Origin: a virus
Reading direction: 5' to 3' (one strand)
Virus record (IMG/VR): IMGVR_UViG_3300032246_002678
Span: 1 to 29,292 of that record
DNA: 29,292 nucleotides
Within the stretch, counting starts at the first letter, position 1. Every line of letters begins with the position of its first letter. The notes beneath the pieces were generated by a model. It saw only the letters and a program-made list of their open reading frames with translations. It ran no database searches and was not told the DNA's origin. Below, piece by piece: positions 10,205 through 18,400 of this stretch. The position numbers and the translations under genes were made by a program.

Positions 10205-12063
10205 TAATTATTTGCCGCTTCCACTTCGATGGTTATGCCATTGTTTACATTGGCTGATACTACTGCTGCTGTATCGTCCTGAACTAAAATTTCGTTGAAT
10301 GCTGGATAAATATCACCAACACTTTCCTGTGGATTAGCATACACATACAATTGAGATATACCACTTGGATACCCACTAATTGTCAGTGGTGATGTTGAGC
10401 TAAGTGTGATCAGACCCTTGCCATAGTCAATGGTTCCTGGACTATCTAAAATTTCACCAGTGTTTAGATCATAGGTGTATAGGGTGCCAGTTCCTTCATA
10501 GTCCGGTGGACTTTCATCTGGTATGTCCTTGATGCTGCAAAAATGCACCCCGGCTGCATCAGTAAAATAAAAATAACTGGTGGTGAGTTCAGCTGGATGA
10601 ACTTTGATGGGTAACTGTATGGTGCTGCCAAAACTTAATCTGACATTGGGCACCAGAGGTAATCGTTTGGACAGTTTATACAGTACATTTACACTTAGTA
10701 TAGCATCATCTACATTCATGAGCTGTTCTTCTAGCTGGCTGCGATAGAAATTTGATTTAAAACTTGTTAGATTGGTCTGCATGAACTCTGCAACCTTGGC
10801 ATTGATCAGACTCTTGATCTGATCACTGGATCTGGTTGTGCGGGTATCTGTGTATCTTACCTTAATGTTAAAGCTTACATAGGTATAGGTTGGATCCACA
10901 AACTCATGCTGAGATGTCATCATGCTGCGGGGTTTTAGTAATTCATTAACAATGCGAGTTTTTTCACTGGTGGTCAGCACATACCCGGTTTTAGGTTTGA
11001 TGCTGATAAAGGTCTTACCGTATTCTGGAGGATCATTGTTTTCTCCACCCCAGACATTTACGCTGTCTGCACCTGGAACGTTGTCTGAAATATAAGTAGC
11101 ATAATCCGTAGTTGTAATCACACGGCCCTGGCTGGCATAGTTATTCAATGATCTGTATCTAACCTGTTCTGTGGTTTCTTTTTCACTACCGCCTGCGGGT
11201 TTACTAATAGAAGTAATAGTTCTGTTAGCACTGTTTTCACCGGCTATGCTATTGGTGCTCCAGCCTACACTGACATTGGTGCTGACATTGGCGTCGGCTC
11301 CGTCGGTTATGAGATAACTAATCTTGATTACATCTCCCTGACTTAGGTTGGCACCCAGTACATCATCACCAAAATTAATTTCATAAAAACCTCGGGTATT
11401 TTCCTGCAGGTAAAATACCTTGGCAGTCTGATTAACAGCACTTAGATCAGTTACTAGATTGTAAGGTTCCGAATAAGAACCAACTCCACCATACTGAATC
11501 TGCACCTGCAGGGTGCTGGTGTCAATGTCTGTGTTAGGAATTTCATATTTTACGTCAGGGCCTGGATTAGCCGACACAGTCCAGTAATAGTCCTGTTTAC
11601 GACCCTGATAAAGTTTAACACTGCTAAATGTATAAACACCTGCAACTGGTGTAGCTGAAAATGAATCAATGGTGTAAAAATTATAGCTGGTGCCATCTAT
11701 GCTGGTAGTAAAAACCGTATAGGGATTAAGTGTAATAAAATTAGGTACTGTGGTGGTGTTCTGTATGATAACATTCACAACAGCCGTGGCTGCTCTGCGA
11801 CTGCGAGGTACATAGCTGATCTGCTTGGCCAGGCTGACTACTGAACTGCGTTTGATAGCTGTGTCCAGGAACATTTCATTACTGACCATGTTGGCCAGCA
11901 CTGCGTTATAATGTGTATTATAGGCCAGGAGATCTATTAGCACACTGAGGTTAGATGCATCAAAGTCATAGTCTGTAAACTGACTCTGATTGCGTAAATA
12001 GGTTTTTAGATTAGACTTAATGTCTTCAAAATCTAATTCGGTTACTCGTACATTATTGGCCAT
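10204..12063 (-). CDS. gp6: Baseplate wedge subunit gp6 (baseplate J family)
   Basis: 619 residues, close to T4 gp6 (about 660). The N-terminus NVRVTELDFEDIKSNLKTYL, the 'FDASNLSVLIDLLAYNTHYN' segment at about 34-53 and MFLDTAIKR are the typical start of gp6/baseplate_J proteins. Downstream, DYATYISDNVPGADSVNVWG and the RTTRSSDQIKSLINAKVAEF region match the wedge-ring core. gp6 dimers form the inner ring that holds the wedges together through gp53, gp25 and gp7. It overlaps both neighbours by one base (gp25 upstream, gp7-like downstream), suggesting translational coupling. Confidence 0.93.
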   Translation of the reverse strand: MANNVRVTELDFEDIKSNLKTYLRNQSQFTDYDFDASNLSVLIDLLAYNTHYNAVLANMVSNEMFLDTAIKRSSVVSLAKQISYVPRSRRAATAVVNVIIQNTTTVPNFITLNPYTVFTTSIDGTSYNFYTIDSFSATPVAGVYTFSSVKLYQGRKQDYYWTVSANPGPDVKYEIPNTDIDTSTLQVQIQYGGVGSYSEPYNLVTDLSAVNQTAKVFYLQENTRGFYEINFGDDVLGANLSQGDVIKISYLITDGADANVSTNVSVGWSTNSIAGENSANRTITSISKPAGGSEKETTEQVRYRSLNNYASQGRVITTTDYATYISDNVPGADSVNVWGGENNDPPEYGKTFISIKPKTGYVLTTSEKTRIVNELLKPRSMMTSQHEFVDPTYTYVSFNIKVRYTDTRTTRSSDQIKSLINAKVAEFMQTNLTSFKSNFYRSQLEEQLMNVDDAILSVNVLYKLSKRLPLVPNVRLSFGSTIQLPIKVHPAELTTSYFYFTDAAGVHFCSIKDIPDESPPDYEGTGTLYTYDLNTGEILDSPGTIDYGKGLITLSSTSPLTISGYPSGISQLYVYANPQESVGDIYPAFNEILVQDDTAAVVSANVNNGITIEVEAANN

Positions 12064-12452
12064 TATCGTACTCGGGTAAATTTAGTTGTAAAAAGTTGTG
12101 GTTCTTTGCTGTTTTTTAAACGATATTCTATGTTGATATAAACATCATTGTCTTCAGCAGATGTCAGAGTCACCTGTATGAGCTGCAATCTGGGTTCAAA
12201 TTTTGTTATGGCATCCTCTATGACTCGTTCAGCAATCATCAACGTCATGGGATCCATGTTTTCAAATAATAAATTTGATATCTGACAGCCTAGGTCAGGC
12301 TGAAATGGGCGCTCATAGTGTTTGGTATAGATTAAATTACGCAGAGCATTTCGCACGGCATTATCGTCAGTTTTAGTGGCTACATCCCGAGTTCGGGGAT
12401 TGTATCCAAACGCTGCGTCTAGGTCTATGAATTGTCGGGTTGCTCTGGCCAT
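12063..12452 (-). CDS. gp25: Baseplate wedge subunit gp25 (GPW/gp25 family)
   Basis: 129 residues, the usual family length (T4 gp25 is 132). It carries AVRNALRNLIYTKHYERPFQ, PDLGCQISNLLFE and the diagnostic EPR motif in KFEPRLQLI. gp25 joins the wedge core bundle with gp6 and gp53 and resembles TssE of type VI secretion. It is followed with a one-base overlap by gp6, its direct structural partner. A GATAAATA sequence lies only 4 bases before its ATG, too close for a normal leader. Confidence 0.95.
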   Translation of the reverse strand: MARATRQFIDLDAAFGYNPRTRDVATKTDDNAVRNALRNLIYTKHYERPFQPDLGCQISNLLFENMDPMTLMIAERVIEDAITKFEPRLQLIQVTLTSAEDNDVYINIEYRLKNSKEPQLFTTKFTRVR

Positions 12453-12463
12453 CGATTATTTAT

Positions 12464-12766
12464 CTATTCGGTCTTGGGTATTTGTGATTTTACTGAATCT
12501 ATTCGGGCTTTCCAGCCATCTATGCCTAGATCATAGATCATGGCCAGTTGTTCTTCAGCCGTGGGATAGTGTTTCTTTCTTTCTATGCGATAGTCTCGGC
12601 CAGATTGCTGACTTAAAACTGCATATCTATGAGCTGATTCTAGTTCTAATTTCGTGGGTTTTGGAAAGAATACATCATCCCAGACCAGATGTTCATAGTC
12701 AGTACCACCCTCCAGATGCCATTTGGCCTGAGGGCACATCCACATTATAGCTGTTAAAATATTCAT
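12464..12766 (-). CDS. Small tail-fibre-assembly-chaperone-like protein
   Basis: 100 residues. The middle and C-terminal part (KPTKLELESAHRYAVLSQQ, then YRIERKKHYPTAEEQLAMIY and GWKARIDSVKSQIPK) has the layout of the Phage_tail_APC / phage 'YPxxxEQLDxLY' family found directly downstream of tail fibre and adhesin genes. An N-terminal WMCPQAKWHLEGG segment precedes it. It starts 8 bases after the polyglycine adhesin, which suggests it assists that protein's folding or attachment; this is inference from neighbourhood. No catalytic motif is visible. Confidence 0.55.
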   Translation of the reverse strand: MNILTAIMWMCPQAKWHLEGGTDYEHLVWDDVFFPKPTKLELESAHRYAVLSQQSGRDYRIERKKHYPTAEEQLAMIYDLGIDGWKARIDSVKSQIPKTE

Positions 12767-12774
12767 GTCTTATC

Positions 12775-13833
12775 CTAGTAATAAATGACTACCAATCCTA
12801 GTCCACCATAGCCGGCTTCTTCACCGCCCAGAGCAAACTGTATGGTCTGGCTACTGCTCATGCTCAGATCTGGATCTCCGGCATTGCCTGGAACTCGTCC
12901 ATTTCCTGACTGAGTTACAGCCATGATCAGTGCCGGATGCACATAACCGCTGCCACCACCGCCACCGCCCATGCTTGAACCTCCATAAGCACCACTGCCT
13001 CCGCCATAGTAACCACCACCGCCTCCACCACCATAGCAGTTGGCGTTCTGATGAGTGCCACCCTGACCTAGGCTACCAGCACCGCCTGCTGTTTGATTAC
13101 CTGCACCAGCAGAACCTCCGGCTGTTTGTGATCCACCTCCGCCATGTTGGTTTCCAAAACTACCATTATTAGCTGCACCATTTAGCGAATAACTGGTTAT
13201 ACTACCGGCATGTCCGGTCAGACCGCCGCCGGCTCCGCCTGAATTTACAGCATATCCAGTAACAGCTCCCCCACCACCTCCACCACCGGCCCAGAGACAA
13301 AAACTTGCTGATATAGATGGAACTTGAATGCTGGAACTGCCACCAGCAGACGCTGCATATTGATTGTCTCCTCCACTTAGGCTGGCGCCGCCGCCGTCAG
13401 GAAATGCCTTAGTATTACTTGGTTGTGGTCCACCACCAGCTCCAGGTCTAATGGTTATGGTTTCACCTGGGACTACTGGAACTATGGCATGGCTGTATCC
13501 ACCAGCTCCGCCCAGACTGCCCTGACGCCACCCACCATAGCTGCCACCGCCACCACCGGCTCCCCACATTTTTACCAGTATGGATGTTACAGTTGCAGGT
13601 ATGACCAGGGTGCTGGTTGTACCATTGCCATAGGTTACCTTGGTAGGTGTAGCTCCGCGTGGGGTAGACAGGGGTAAAAGATAATTGCTGTGATTCTGTA
13701 TGAGCCAACCTGATCGGGTCAGTACACCAGTTGAAAAATTTGTTGTATAGGTTTCCAGAAACGTAAAGTTCTGATCCAGTTTGGTCACTGATACTGAACT
13801 AAATTCATTGGCAAATATATTGGGCAAACTCAT
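12775..13833 (-). CDS. Polyglycine-rich tail adhesin
   Basis: 352 residues. Residues 1-60 are an ordinary N-terminal attachment region (MSLPNIFANEFSSVSVTKLD, with a KLDQNFTFLE motif common in phage fibre tips). Residues about 64-90 are a beta strand segment ending VKMWGAGGGGG. Residues about 90-300 are dominated by Gly runs separated by short variable loops (SYGGWRQGS, AVTGYAVNS, NCYGGGGGGGYYGGG). The C-terminus ends with hydrophobic GLGLVVIYY. This matches the glycine-rich 'VxxWGAGGGGG' domain family. T4-like adhesins of the Salmonella phage S16 gp38 type use polyglycine-II sandwiches with variable loops for receptor binding; by analogy this is a host-range determinant. It overlaps the lectin gene by four bases (ATGA) and is followed by a chaperone-like gene. 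Confidence 0.7.
   Translation of the reverse strand: MSLPNIFANEFSSVSVTKLDQNFTFLETYTTNFSTGVLTRSGWLIQNHSNYLLPLSTPRGATPTKVTYGNGTTSTLVIPATVTSILVKMWGAGGGGGSYGGWRQGSLGGAGGYSHAIVPVVPGETITIRPGAGGGPQPSNTKAFPDGGGASLSGGDNQYAASAGGSSSIQVPSISASFCLWAGGGGGGGAVTGYAVNSGGAGGGLTGHAGSITSYSLNGAANNGSFGNQHGGGGSQTAGGSAGAGNQTAGGAGSLGQGGTHQNANCYGGGGGGGYYGGGSGAYGGSSMGGGGGGSGYVHPALIMAVTQSGNGRVPGNAGDPDLSMSSSQTIQFALGGEEAGYGGLGLVVIYY
12934..13572 (-). repeat. Glycine-run region of the adhesin
   Basis: At least six runs of four or more Gly codons occur in residues 88-300, with Asn, Ser, Tyr and Gln loops between them. On the plus strand the region reads as repeated (g/a)cc(a/g)cc-type triplets, so spurious reverse frames rich in His and Pro appear there. 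Confidence 0.7.
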
Positions 13834-14531
13834 AAAGTATTTTTCCAGGTAATTGCTGAACCACTGTTGGTCCAGACTAGGGTGCTTGTTGACTCAGATC
13901 TAGTTGTTGTTGATGTAGCTATAGCCGTAGCTTGAACATATAATTGTTTAGCAGTTCCAATGCAAGGGTCACCAAATACTTCATTGGTGGCTGGTATGGT
14001 TATGGTTCCACTTCGTCCCAGCACATAATTCTTAACTATACTAAGGCTATTTGAAGCATGACACCCTCCAATGGCAAATGATCCACATGTACCAGTTGGA
14101 GTACCATAGCTGGCAAATTCTACGCTGGTAAACGTACTACCAGGTGGAGCTGTTAGAGATACTGAGCTACTTTCAACAGCAGTTCCGCAGATCTGATACA
14201 CACTACCACTACTACTAACACTACTACTATTTATCCAGGTCACAGGCCAGTCTACTGCGCTCCACTTGGGTGGAAATGCCGAATAGGTTATGCTGGTTTG
14301 GTTCAGTGGTATAACACTAATAGTACTAGTTGCAAAATTTGCCATGCCACCCAGAGGTATGGTTAAACTAGTATCTGCATATAAACTAAAACTGCGAAGT
14401 GATAAAACTTTAACATAGTAATTATGACCATTTATGCCCATGCCAGTATTACTTATTCTGACCAGGGTGCCAGTGCTTAATCCATGATTAATGCTGGTGG
14501 TAATTACCGAATTAAATATTTTCGTAATCAT
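13830..14531 (-). CDS. Tail protein with SUEL / rhamnose-binding-type lectin domain
   Basis: 233 residues. Residues 1-75 hold a small beta module (TTSINHGLSTGTLVRISN) typical of phage surface proteins. Residues about 114-202 match a SUEL/Gal_Lectin (PF02140-type) domain: opening ICG (C115), FASYGTPTGTCGSF (139-152, C149), GGCHASNSLSIV (155-166, C157), and the terminal FGDPCIGTAKQLYV (186-199, C190). FASYGTPxGTCGxF, CHAxNS and FGDPC are hallmarks of the plant beta-galactosidase subtype of this domain. The tail after 203 is Ser/Thr-rich. Role inferred: carbohydrate binding during adsorption. It sits between the PAAR spike tip and the polyglycine adhesin, overlapping each by a few bases. The domain call rests on motif recognition by eye. 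Confidence 0.75.
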   Translation of the reverse strand: MITKIFNSVITTSINHGLSTGTLVRISNTGMGINGHNYYVKVLSLRSFSLYADTSLTIPLGGMANFATSTISVIPLNQTSITYSAFPPKWSAVDWPVTWINSSSVSSSGSVYQICGTAVESSSVSLTAPPGSTFTSVEFASYGTPTGTCGSFAIGGCHASNSLSIVKNYVLGRSGTITIPATNEVFGDPCIGTAKQLYVQATAIATSTTTRSESTSTLVWTNSGSAITWKNTL

Positions 14532-14962
14532 TAGAAACCAAAATCAAAATCAAAGAATTCTGATAATCCTCCGGTAATGACATCTTCTAGATAATCCTGC
14601 ACATAATCTTCGGCAAAGCCTAAAGCACCATCTATTAAACTACCTGCACCACTACGACCACCGCCACGACTCTGACTGCCTATGCTTACATTAGGACTAC
14701 CCATGGCAATTAAACTACCACAACTGATGCTGTCACCTATGCGAGCTGCTGGTCTGCCATTGATAAACACCGTGGCACTGCCACTGGCAACTTCACCTGG
14801 ATGACATCCATCTAATGGACAACAGTGCACATTCCAGGGATCTTTAAGTTTATGAGCTGCTATGCCATTGATATAAACATTAGGGCTACCACTGACTCCA
14901 GTGCGAGGAGGCCAGCATCCATGCCCTGTGCAATAATCTCCTAGTCTAGCTGCGGCTGGCAT
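14531..14962 (-). CDS. PAAR-repeat spike-tip protein
   Basis: 143 residues. The N-terminal ~100 residues carry the PAAR pattern: PAAARLGDYCTGHGCWPP, then SPNVYINGIAAHKL, HCCPLDGCHPGEVASGS, TVFINGRPAARIGD and MGSPNVSIG. His and Cys residues (C11, H14, C16 and the HCC/CH cluster) are candidates for the tip metal site. PAAR proteins sharpen the central spike of contractile tails and type VI secretion systems by capping the gp5/VgrG beta-helix. Residues about 105-143 form an acidic, aromatic C-terminal extension ending DFDFGF that is not part of PAAR and could carry another tip component. It lies two genes downstream of gp5, as expected. Confidence 0.92.
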   Translation of the reverse strand: MPAAARLGDYCTGHGCWPPRTGVSGSPNVYINGIAAHKLKDPWNVHCCPLDGCHPGEVASGSATVFINGRPAARIGDSISCGSLIAMGSPNVSIGSQSRGGGRSGAGSLIDGALGFAEDYVQDYLEDVITGGLSEFFDFDFGF

Positions 14963-14964
14963 GA

Positions 14965-15486
14965 TTAGGTAGGCAAGTCACTGATGGACTGATTAAAATA
15001 AAGGGTGTTGCTAGTAACACTATCAAACTCTCCTCGGCGTATGAACCCATTGATGAATCTGTTGCGTTCGTAGTTCCAATCATTGTACACAGTCTGAGTC
15101 ATGTTTATGGTGCCATTGTTGGTGACTATGATGATGTTCACACTGGTGGTGGTGTTTAGATCTGGTCTAAATTTTACAGCCTTGTAATAATTAGCCGGCA
15201 GGCTGGCATAACTGGTCACAGAGCTTAATGTAGTTGTATAAGCACTGGTTCTGAACTGAAAATACTGATCTATGAAACAATCTGTATAATAACCACTTAT
15301 GGTCAGGGTGCTGCCTGTAATTGCTACACTTAAAGTACTGGTGTTGGCCACCCTGATGCTGTAACTGCTCAGCACACAGGCAATGCTGGTCAATAACAGT
15401 GCATCCTGATACAGGGTATGTGTACTGGTAAATGTTCGATACACATAGGTGCTGACCGGATTGGGTGCTAGTGCATAAACTGCCAT
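14965..15486 (-). CDS. Unknown tail protein between gp5 and PAAR
   Basis: 173 residues, not recognised as a named family. It is Thr/Ser/Tyr-rich and mostly beta by composition, with TISGYYTDCFIDQYFQF in the middle and a basic C-terminal segment YNDWNYERNRFINGFIRRGE. No signal peptide or membrane segment is seen. It overlaps the gp5 stop by one base and precedes the PAAR gene by two bases, so it is made together with the spike. A spike-associated or hub-decorating role is inference from position only. Confidence 0.7.
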   Translation of the reverse strand: MAVYALAPNPVSTYVYRTFTSTHTLYQDALLLTSIACVLSSYSIRVANTSTLSVAITGSTLTISGYYTDCFIDQYFQFRTSAYTTTLSSVTSYASLPANYYKAVKFRPDLNTTTSVNIIIVTNNGTINMTQTVYNDWNYERNRFINGFIRRGEFDSVTSNTLYFNQSISDLPT

Positions 15487-18400
15487 TATGAATTCAGATC
15501 CGCTAGGTAATTAGCTACTACCTGTCCATTCATGCAGGTTACTACTTTATCATAGTAATCAACTGATCGATTGCTGATGGCATTATAGCTGATACCAATC
15601 CAGGGTTCCTGACTACCAAAGGTAGTATATTCTAATCTTAGCTGATCATAGGGAACATTATTTTTAATCCACTGAGCTATGCTATAGTAATCACTTACAC
15701 TGGCTCCGGTAAAATGCAGGTTTACAGCCTGACCGGCCTGATAAGGGGTAAGAGTGTCTATCTGTGCCTGCACAACATCTGCATCAATAGCATTTAACTG
15801 TATGGTTTCTATGAGATCTTTGTAGGCATTATTTTCATCCAGACTGGCCAGGTAACTATTTGATGGTTTAAATCCATCACTGATTACCACATTAGGATAC
15901 TGTTCACGTATGGCATCCAGAGTGTTAGCTGCCAGGGACTTCAGGTTGCTGATGATATCATAGCGAGTCAGATCTCCCTGATCCTGAATCTCAAATTGTG
16001 CATTGGTATCTAATACTCTGGAACTTAGATCACCCAGAGTATAGTATTTGCTTAGTTGTGCAGCAGCAGGATAGTCTGTCCAGTTGGCAAATTCAGTTGC
16101 ATCAACTACAGCACCCAGAACCTGAGCTGGTAGGGCAGTATCTATGTTGGCTACTCCATTTTTATAAAAATCAACTATGAGAGCCTCACCAGCTGCTAAA
16201 GCTGTTTGATCTATGAGAGTTGAACTCTTAAGAGCATTCAGTATGCTCAGTTGAGCTGGACTAACCGATCTGCTGATTAAACTGTTAAGATCCAGACCAG
16301 CATTGGCTACTAGTTTTTCTGCGCTGGGCAACCCATATTCAGTCAACACTGAATTTAATCCACCTAGTCCATTGGTGTCTATGTAACTGTTTAAATTACC
16401 CAGCCCGCCCACGGCATCCAGAGCTGTACTAAATCCAGTTATGGCATCGCGTATGGCTGGGTTAGCTGCTGCATTGCCTATGATGTCTGTGAAGCTTTCA
16501 CTAATGCCAGCTGAACTTAATACGGAATTTAGGCCATCTATGCCACCAATTTTTAATAAACTACCTATGCCGCCGCCACCTAGTCCGCCCAGTGTAGATT
16601 GTAATGCGCCTGATCCCAGTAGATTTCCAGCCTGACTAAACCCAGCTACTGCATTGGCTATGGCCGGATTGCTTAGAGCATTGCCTAACAATCCCAATCC
16701 CCCACCAGAAAATCCACCTAGTAATCCACTGAATCCTTTACCATAACTGTTGCCTGGATTAGCTATGTCAGTTGGCAGAGGATTTAATCCTGTGGCTGCA
16801 AATCCCTGAGCAGTTACATTGCCCAGATCGCCATTGCCTAACGCAGTAGTTGTAGCAGTATATGGATTAGCTGTGCCTGAATTTAAATTTATATCCTGGG
16901 CATCCATGTCAATGCTGCCAGTTACTCTATGTTGTTCATCGCCCGTGACTCTAAAGTTTAGGTCGCCAGCTACCTTATGATTTTCATAATTGCCCGCAGT
17001 TATGTTGATGTCCTGTTGTGCTTCCATGTAGATGTTCTGAGCTTTAATGCGCAGGTCTTTGCTGACATTGATGTCGGCATCGTCTTTGAGATTGATGGTG
17101 GTCTTGCCAACTACTTCCACATCTAAAGTGTTTTTAACTAATAATGTTTTGGCACCATCTACGGTAACGTCATAATTACCCTGGGTATATACTCGATTAT
17201 TGCGAGCAAAGATGTTGTAGTTTTCACCTTTGACTTTATAGCTGACTGAACCTTCTCGATCAATTTCAACATAGGTTCCGGTTCTATGATAGATGTGTAT
17301 GCGTTCGGCATTAGGTGTATCATCAAACTCTACTACATGGCCGCTTTCGGTTTCCCTAACATGATTATATGGATACTTGGCAGCAAAAGCACTGGGTGGT
17401 TCACTCCAGCTACCATCGGCATCGTTGGCCGTGGCTACATCACCAATGCGAGTGCTGTCTTTTTCGGGTTTGGGAGTAGCTTTTAGATCGTCATTGTTGG
17501 TGGCTAATTTGTTGGTATCCTGTCTCTGCGTATACGGACAGGTTGGATATACACCATTGGGATCTGCATAGGCATCTGGCTGACCCAGTTTTGGATTATT
17601 TAAAGCTCCAAAAGCAGTTTTTATTAGTTGCAGACCAGAATTTAATGATGCAGTAGTTGAATTGCGATTGGCAGCAGCCACGGGTTTGGTTCCAGCTCCA
17701 CCTATGCTTTGTGAACCCAGTGCATAATAATCACTGGCTCGGGTTCCCAGAATGTCTGCAGGATCCTTGCCCAATCGTAATTGATTGGCACCGCCGGCTC
17801 CGGCTATGTGTGCAGCTGCCAGATAACCAGCGGTTTCATAATTGTTGCCAGTACTGGCATCTACAGCACCTAGATTTTTTAACTGATTGTAGTTAAAATT
17901 AATGTTCTCAAACATAACAGTTTCCTGAACATTATTTCTGTTAGCAAGAAACTCGTCTAGATTATTTACATCACCTTTGCCGGTCCAGTTTCGGCTGTCA
18001 TTTAATAAAACATTATTAACTTTAGCATTAGGACCCAGTACTGGTTTTAGGTAACCATTGGTGATCAATGCTGCAGCACCAAACTGATATTTGCCAACAT
18101 AGCCCTGACTATTTACGGTGCTGTAATTCTGAACACCTCCGGCTATGCTACTGCTTTCTCTATAGGCAATATCATCCATAAGCTTTTGAATTTCGGCCTG
18201 AGTCAGTGGAGGCAGGGTGGATGTTATGCTGTTACTTACAGTTGATTCAGGGCTGGCATCGGATGGTAACACAGGCTGAGAATTACCATTGCTATCATAG
18301 ATAATGTTTCCTGCGGTGTCACGCTGAGCGTTGGCACTGTTGTCTGAATTACTTTGTTGATTACCACAGGCTACTGACGGTTCAGGAATACCACCCATGG

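Noticed and set aside
12457-12464. GATAAATA 4 bases before the gp25 ATG as a late promoter
   Set aside because: Not annotated as a promoter because a start site would fall at or within the ATG and the octamer overlaps the previous stop; mentioned only as part of the repeated pattern.
12930-13172. Plus-strand frame rich in His, Leu and Arg within the adhesin
   Set aside because: It is the reverse reading of Gly codon runs; composition is extreme, there is no ribosome site, and the minus-strand gene explains the sequence.
12934-13572. Repeated short triplet blocks as a possible CRISPR or satellite array
   Set aside because: Units are irregular and keep the reading frame as Gly runs; there are no conserved repeats with unique spacers.
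14228-14235. GATAAATA on the minus strand inside the lectin gene
   Set aside because: It lies about 400 bases from the next start and encodes part of an ordinary coding segment; likely chance in AT-rich DNA.
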